This document shows, in pieces, positions 58,925 to 64,000 of a stretch of 64,000 bases of DNA. The stretch comes from Atriophallophorus winterbourni (Eukaryota > Platyhelminthes > Trematoda > Plagiorchiida > Microphallidae). The stretch is taken from NCBI GenBank assembly GCA_013407085.1, contig JACCGJ010020178.1:54383-118382 (forward strand), written 5' to 3'. The notes beneath the pieces are model-generated. The model was not told the DNA's origin, did no database searches, and saw nothing but the letters and a program-made list of their open reading frames with translations. Position numbers and translations under genes: made by a program. Within the stretch, counting starts at the first letter, position 1; every line of letters starts with the position of its first letter.

Positions 58925-59420
58925 TAGATGTGACGGTATAATTTAAATAATCAAAATTAGAATAAAGGATTCTTTAGACATCGACTTCAGTATCTGGCCT
59001 AACATTTTATATGATAAGAAGCTAACCATCAAGGATGCTATACAATGGATTTGGAATAATATACAATTGGAGTTAATGATGCGTTTATATTGTGAATAAT
59101 ACAACGCACAAACAATATCAGTGGGTCGCCTCAACTTATACTTTGATGCATTATCACTATAAAGAAGAAATCAATTCAGTTGTGCACACAAAAATTGCTA
59201 ACAACAAATTAAGATAATACAATGAGTGCGGTTGAATGAAAAACTATGAAAATAAGTGCACGTAAGCATTTCATCATGAGTTCTATTATTCTTTTATGTT
59301 TAGTAATGTGTTGCGTGAATGTCGGCGAGTGAACAAAAGGATGAATGCTATTGTGTTAACAATACTAAGGAATTTTCAAAATGGGCAGGTTGAGAAAGAG
59401 TTGAATTAATTAAAGGTATT
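58925..59420 (-). repeat. Remnant D of the MMP 5' region, exon 1 deleted
   Basis: 58925-59138 matches MMP B intron 1 (43920-44140), with shared boxes such as CATCAAGGATGCTATACAAT and ATGCGTTTATATTGTGAATAA. 59145-59420 matches the 5' flank (44515-44770). The roughly 375 bp between them in copy B, including exon 1, is missing. No MMP coding sequence remains. Confidence 0.75.
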
Positions 59421-59695
59421 GGATTTAATCAATCTAATCGATACAGAGCCGAAAATGCATGCGTTAGTTAGTAAGTAGTTAGTTTGTAAGTATTATTTTA
59501 CAGAGACTTGAGGGAAATTATAATGTTAATGATTGAGTGTGCATGCCTTTAATTTCTTCTAAATCAGCACCGTATAATAACGTCATGTTGTTGTCCATCA
59601 AATTTCTCAATCGAGCATTTATTTGATAATGATACAAATTCATCGCTCAAAGTTTATCTACTTCACATCAACTCCACTACACAATCCTGCTTCAT
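59421..59695. other. Unassigned
   Basis: Nothing is recognised apart from a short GTTAGTTAGTAAGTAG tract. Confidence 0.35.
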
Positions 59696-59909
59696 AGCAA
59701 TTACCCGAAGCTCTCAAGCTCTATGAGTTGTCTGGCTCGTTAGATATGCCGTTGCTGTGCATTTGCGATGCAATATCTCCGTCGAGCAGGAGAACTCTTG
59801 CGTCATATTACTAACACTCCAAGATTACAACTCCAGTATGCAAAAGCCAGAGAATCCGAAGGAGCATATAAGGAAGCTGTCGATGCTTACGAAGCTGCCA
59901 GAAATTGGA
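59696..59909 (+). pseudogene. WDR19: WDR19/IFT144-like intraflagellar transport gene fragment
   Basis: After a possible acceptor (CTTCATAG) three frames in turn read LPEALKLYELSGSLD, AVAVHLRC, and QYLRRAGELLRHITNTPRLQ continuing LQYAKARESEGAYKEAVDAY and EAARNW. From memory of the family this matches the TPR part of WDR19 (IFT144), a retrograde ciliary transport (IFT-A) subunit, around the conserved LQYAKAKE..GRYKEAV..YE.A..W. Two single-base deletions, near 59747 and 59770, shift the frame. Similarity stops at NW without a donor site. It is probably a pseudogene fragment; sequencing errors in a real exon are possible. Confidence 0.6.
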
Positions 59910-60699
59910 CCCGCAATGTACTGTTTTTTACATAAATACATTTCTTCACTTTCAGCCACTTATCGGCACATGCCACGTGACAGATGTCAGATAACAATGT
60001 GACTGCCCTTTTTTAATTGACGTTTCGCTAATTTCACTTTGAAGGCTGGTGTCACTGCTGGATTTTTTTCAAAAATTATAATTTTTTAAGTTGTTTAGAC
60101 CGGAGCCCATCTTACAATTTTTATTATATTTTTATTCATCGAATGTTAGAGAAAACTGTTTGCCAGGATGATTATGCTGATATTGGCGCATAAGCCTCCT
60201 GTTCTTCAATTCCTATAGCCCGTATGAATTTATAGATCATAGATCCATAGTTCAGGAACAAACTTTCACTTCTATCACATAATTCACATAAACATCTGTT
60301 TCGCTAAACTGCCGACATCATGTATAATATGATAAATTCCCGTTCCATAGTATGCATCACAAGGTTTCCGGACAGCAGTACTCACTATGGCATTAACCCT
60401 CCTCTACCCTTTCTTTTAATATTCAAGAGACCTTAGCGCGTTCTTAGTATATGCATAAATCGTGCGTAATCACATGCTAAGTCTTGCAGATCCACCAGTT
60501 CGACCGCGGGCATTTCTTCTGCGATCAACTCAGTGAACCATCAATCGAGCAGCGCGCATCTTGACTACTGATGGTGACGCTAGAAGTCATCTGGCTATAA
60601 ATTAGATTGTGTTGTAAGCAACGCCATCAGTTAAATTTCCTTTCTCTCGACAACATGGTAGTCCTGCCACGCACCCTGCAATTATGTGCTGCCTAACTT
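59910..60699. other. Unassigned
   Basis: No gene or repeat is recognised. Confidence 0.35.
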
Positions 60700-63600
60700 T
60701 ACTGACTTACTTGACTTAATCCCTTGAGTTCCTGGAGGAACATAGGGCCTCGGCAACTTGTCTCCACTTTGGTCTGTCCATAGCAGCCAGTTTGATGTCG
60801 TTCCAGTTAAGTCCACACTTGCGGATCTCCTCTTTACACGAGCGCTTCCAAGAGAGCCTTGGGCGTCCGACCCGTCTCTTCCCGATTGGGTTCCATACCA
60901 GAGCATGACGCGTGATGTCATCATTAGGTTTCCGCAAAGTGTGCCCAACCCATCTCCAATTTCTTCTACTGATCTGCTGGGCGATCGGGTCCTCAGCAGC
61001 AATCTGCCACAGGTCTTGATTCCTTATCTTTTCTGGCCATTTTACCCCAATAATTCGACGAAGGCAACTATTGTGGAATGATTGCAAGCGACCAGAAGAC
61101 TTTGCTGTCACTCGCCAGGTTTCCGATCCATAGAGTAGCACGGATTTGACGTTGATTCTGAATATACGGAGTTTCGTGCGTTTTGATAGAACCTTCGACT
61201 CCCAAATGGGCTTCAAAGCTATGAACGCGTATCTTGCTTTGCCGATTCTGGCGACTATGTCTTCGTCCGTGCCACCACTTATTGAAACAATGCTGCCGAG
61301 GTAGACGAATTGCGTGACGTCTTGGACTGCTTTACCATTGATGGTGATTGATGGGTGCTCATCAGTTAGCACACGGAGGACTTCTGTTTTTTCGGTATTC
61401 ACGCGTAGTCCTGCATATGAAGCAAAGTGTGCTAGTCTATCGGTCTTTCTCTGAAGACGTTGGGCGTCACGTGATATCAAGCAGACATCATCAGCGTATT
61501 CCAGATCCTCCAAATGCTCGGATTCCTTCCAATCGATACCATTCCTCTCACCTTTTACTGTCTGTTTCATTATCCAGTCTATTACCAACAGAAAAATCAT
61601 TGGGGACAACAGGCATCCCTGGCGAACGCCAGTCTCAACTCCAAATGGATCGGTCAGTCTTCCGTTGTGAATTACCTGACAGGAGGCACCTTCATACAGC
61701 TGCTTTATGAGGTCCATGTACAGCGGTGGGACCCCATAGTGTGGCAAAAGCTTCAATATGAATTCGCGGTACACACTGTCGAAGGCTTTCTCAAAATCTA
61801 TGAAGTTGAGGCAAAGAGGCGATTGCCATTCAATGCTTTGTTCAAATATTATGCGGAGGGTCGCAATTTGGTCGATGCCAGACTTTTGTTTTCTGAAGCC
61901 TGATTGCTCTGGCCGTAACATTTGGTCGATAGCGTCGCGCAAACGCATAAGGATGATGCGTGTAAGTACTTTACTAGGGACTGAGAGCAGCATGATACCT
62001 CGCCAGTTTTTGCATAGCCTCAGATCCCCTTTCTTAGGTTGTTTGACCAAATGACCTCTCTTCCAATCATTTGGGACCCGTCTTTCTGACCAGATTTTCT
62101 GCAGCAGAGGAAGTAACATATCAGCCGAGGTGTCCAAATCAGCCTTCAGAGCTTCTGGTGGAATCCCATCTGGGCCTGGTGCTTTGCCATTCTTTAGTGA
62201 TTTTAAGGCAGAAAGGATTTCATTTCGACCGGGGGGGTCGGTGTTCACGTCTAGCAAATTTGTTGCAGGTGGGATGTCAGTGACTGAAGTAGGTGCTGGT
62301 CGATTTAGGAGTTCCTTGAAGTGCTCCATCCATCGCTTTCTTTGCACCGATTCCTGACTGATAAGGTTACCTTCACCGTCCTTTATTATGTTGCCGTAAG
62401 GTATTTTCCTTCCTGATAAGGTTCTGGTAATGTTGTAGACGGTGTTCAGGTCTCTCTTTTCTGCTGCATTTTCCGCCTCCGTTGCCAGCATTTCATAGAA
62501 CCGCCTCTTGTCACTTCTGGCACTTCGTTTCACGTCTTTATTTAGGGAGCCGTATTGTTCGATCAGTTGGTTTTTCTGCTTGGTGTCCTTACACCGGGGG
62601 ATCTGTTGTTTCAGCTGCCTTCTCGAGTTGATCAGTGTCCAAGTCTCACTCGAGATCCACTCTTTGTCTTTCTTTACCCGTCTGCCAATTACGTGCTTAC
62701 AAGTGTCTTGCCAACCGTCTTTCAGAGCGGTCCAGTGTTCATTTATTGGGAGCTCAGGGGTTAAGTTGTTGAGCGATTCGAATCTGTTTTTCAGTGAGAT
62801 TGAGAAAATCTCTCTTGTACGCTCTTCCCTTAGTTTCTGCGTGTGGTACTTTACACTAGGCCGACTGCCGGTTTCGCTGAAAGCTCTCAACTTGATTTTA
62901 ATTTTGGCCATTAGAAGATAGTGGTCTGAAGCAACATCCGCGCCTCGCATTACGCGTGTATCAAGGAGACTATGTCTCCATTTTCGTGAAATCGATAGGT
63001 GATCGATTTGATTGGTAGTAACACCATCAGGTGATGTCCAGGTGGCCTTGTGGATGTTTCGGTGTTGAAAGATGCTGCCTCCGATGACCAGATCGTTGAA
63101 CGCGCAAAAATCTGCGAAAAGTTCACCGTTTTCATTCATTTCACCTAGGGCATGCGTACCCATCACAAATTCTCTCCCTGTGTTGTCTGGACCCAATTTC
63201 GCGTTCATGTCACCCATCAAAATCTTGATATCTCGCTTGGGTGACTTGTCTAGGACAGACTGCAGACGCACGTAAAATTCTTCTTTCGACTCAAGGCTAG
63301 CATTGTTTGTGGGTGCATAACATTGAATTACCGTCACATTTCTCCCCTTGGAGTTGAATCTGGCTGTGATTATCCGTGAGTCAACGGGTTCCCATCCAAT
63401 GAGAGCGCCTGCAGCTATTGGGGATAACATAATGGCGACGCCTTCCGATTGACTATGGTTCTCATCTTTATGACCTGAGTAAATAATCCGTTCCCCGGAT
63501 GTCAAAATCAACATGCCAGATCCATTCCATCTACTTCCACATATTCCCAGCAGTTGTATACCATACTTTTGCATTTCTTTCGCGACCTGTGCAGCCTTTC

Positions 63601-64000
63601 CGGTCTCATACATCGTACGGACGTTCCATGTGGCAATCTTAGTTGTTGCTTTCATCGACAAAAGATTCATCTGCTGACTGGCTTCCGGTGGGCTTTCACC
63701 AGTCTGCTTCATTTTTACCTCAGATGAGGTTTCTTCTCGATTCAAGCATGGAGATCTTACTTTGGTATGACATGTTGCTTTGGTTTCAGTAGCGGTTTGA
63801 GGTTTTTACAGAGTGGGGTTGCTGACCCCGCGTCTAACCCTCCTCCTTTTGCAGAAGGGCTTGGGACCGTCCTCGGCGGCGTATTGTGATTGTGTAATCC
63901 GCAGGAAGCGGAGGTTTGGAGTCAGGGTTTCCATCCCCTTGATGGACTGCCCTCCCAGAGCTCCATCTACCAGAAGCGAACTGGTTTTGAGGCGTCCACC
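60700..64000 (-). mobile_element. Near-complete RTE/SR2-like LINE (runs off right edge)
   Basis: One open frame runs from about 63745 to 60716. The first ATG is at 63712 (MKQTGESPP), which gives 998 codons. The upstream frame opens at TTG 63745. The 5' leader at 63785-64000 continues past the window. The 3' end carries TCAAGTAAGTCAGTAA-type repeats at about 60700-60720, typical of RTE tails. No separate ORF1 is seen. A 5'-truncated, very similar copy sits at 34842-36424, so the family has moved recently. Confidence 0.93.
60716..63712 (-). CDS. RTE-like endonuclease-reverse transcriptase polyprotein
   Basis: The N-terminal APE-like endonuclease (about residues 25-270) has ATWNVRTM, GDMNAKLGPDN, NQIDHLSI and SDHYLLM. 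Where related elements have SES/SEVRW with the catalytic Glu, this one reads ICGSRWNGSG (Gly). The RT (about 500-760) has LKNGKAPGPDGIPPEALK, WKRGHLVKQPKKGD, motif A NFIDFEKAFDSVYREF, motif B GVRQGCLLSPMIF and motif C LEYADDVCLISRD. The C-terminus has SVLLYGSETWRVTAKSSGRL, WRWVGHTLRK and GRPRLSWKRSCKEEIRK. In life it would nick target DNA and copy its own RNA there. The frame has no stop, but the Glu to Gly change probably disables the endonuclease. Confidence 0.92.
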   Translation of the reverse strand: MKQTGESPPEASQQMNLLSMKATTKIATWNVRTMYETGKAAQVAKEMQKYGIQLLGICGSRWNGSGMLILTSGERIIYSGHKDENHSQSEGVAIMLSPIAAGALIGWEPVDSRIITARFNSKGRNVTVIQCYAPTNNASLESKEEFYVRLQSVLDKSPKRDIKILMGDMNAKLGPDNTGREFVMGTHALGEMNENGELFADFCAFNDLVIGGSIFQHRNIHKATWTSPDGVTTNQIDHLSISRKWRHSLLDTRVMRGADVASDHYLLMAKIKIKLRAFSETGSRPSVKYHTQKLREERTREIFSISLKNRFESLNNLTPELPINEHWTALKDGWQDTCKHVIGRRVKKDKEWISSETWTLINSRRQLKQQIPRCKDTKQKNQLIEQYGSLNKDVKRSARSDKRRFYEMLATEAENAAEKRDLNTVYNITRTLSGRKIPYGNIIKDGEGNLISQESVQRKRWMEHFKELLNRPAPTSVTDIPPATNLLDVNTDPPGRNEILSALKSLKNGKAPGPDGIPPEALKADLDTSADMLLPLLQKIWSERRVPNDWKRGHLVKQPKKGDLRLCKNWRGIMLLSVPSKVLTRIILMRLRDAIDQMLRPEQSGFRKQKSGIDQIATLRIIFEQSIEWQSPLCLNFIDFEKAFDSVYREFILKLLPHYGVPPLYMDLIKQLYEGASCQVIHNGRLTDPFGVETGVRQGCLLSPMIFLLVIDWIMKQTVKGERNGIDWKESEHLEDLEYADDVCLISRDAQRLQRKTDRLAHFASYAGLRVNTEKTEVLRVLTDEHPSITINGKAVQDVTQFVYLGSIVSISGGTDEDIVARIGKARYAFIALKPIWESKVLSKRTKLRIFRINVKSVLLYGSETWRVTAKSSGRLQSFHNSCLRRIIGVKWPEKIRNQDLWQIAAEDPIAQQISRRNWRWVGHTLRKPNDDITRHALVWNPIGKRRVGRPRLSWKRSCKEEIRKCGLNWNDIKLAAMDRPKWRQVAEALCSSRNSRD

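Noticed and set aside
61348..62921. Several ORFs of 100-140 codons on the plus strand
   Set aside because: They are antisense shadows of the 998-codon RTE ORF on the minus strand.
1..64000. tRNA genes, rRNA, spliced-leader RNA, CRISPR arrays, bacterial operons
   Set aside because: No cloverleaf, rRNA core, known spliced-leader motif, regularly spaced direct repeats or Shine-Dalgarno-led gene rows were recognised by eye. A covariance-model search would be needed to exclude tRNAs fully.

Overview
The window looks like AT-rich genomic DNA of an invertebrate animal, most likely a trematode or another parasitic flatworm. The evidence is small exons in large introns with GT-AG borders, many degenerate CR1/jockey-like and RTE/SR2-like LINE copies, and long (TATG)n arrays. 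The species cannot be fixed from the sequence alone. I saw no operons, CRISPR arrays or rRNA genes and recognised no tRNA.

The only multi-exon gene family is a secreted matrix metalloproteinase (MMP, peptidase family M10A). Its parts are a signal peptide, a pro-domain with a cysteine switch (RRCGNPDV), a catalytic domain with HEIGHSLGLxH and a Met-turn, a Thr/Pro-rich hinge, and a four-bladed hemopexin domain closed by a Cys pair. Copy A (+, 892-18271) is complete in exon order, but a 59-bp tandem duplication damages its signal-peptide exon. Copy B is split. Exons 1-6 and 8 lie on the minus strand (44457 down to 34270), while exons 9-11 lie on the plus strand (25149-28267). Copy C is only exons 2-3 (+, 31364-32554). 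A fourth remnant, D (58925-59420), keeps 5' flanking and intron-1 sequence but has lost exon 1. A and B share intron insertions, so they derive from one segmental duplication of about 19 kb.

A 2.4-kb inverted repeat (30549-32951 and 41328-43730) differs at only two positions that I noticed, although A and B are clearly diverged. One inversion between the (TATG)n array at 24606 and position 32951 would explain the split of copy B. A young foldback duplication or an assembly error are the main alternatives.

The rest is mobile DNA. There are CR1-like LINEs at 22040-24605, 46503-48133, 51061-54063, 56062-57250 and 57816-58525. Several RTE-like pieces lack the reverse transcriptase core, and one short element joins an RTE 5' leader to its 3' end. 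A near-complete RTE-like LINE (60700-64000, minus, running off the right edge) keeps a 998-codon ORF from its first ATG, but has Gly where related elements carry the endonuclease catalytic Glu. Smaller pieces are a Ty3/gypsy RNase H fragment, a pogo-like transposon end and a palindromic foldback repeat family. A frameshifted fragment of a WDR19/IFT144-like intraflagellar transport gene lies at about 59696-59909.

Layout: 1-19200 MMP copy A with its intronic repeats; 19570-24605 LINE remains; 24606-29200 3' half of MMP B; 29229-31050 LINE pieces; 30549-43730 inverted-repeat block with MMP C and most of B; 44308-45375 MMP B 5' end; 45560-58525 LINE, gypsy and other repeat remains; 58925-60699 MMP D remnant and WDR19 fragment; 60700-64000 RTE-like LINE.
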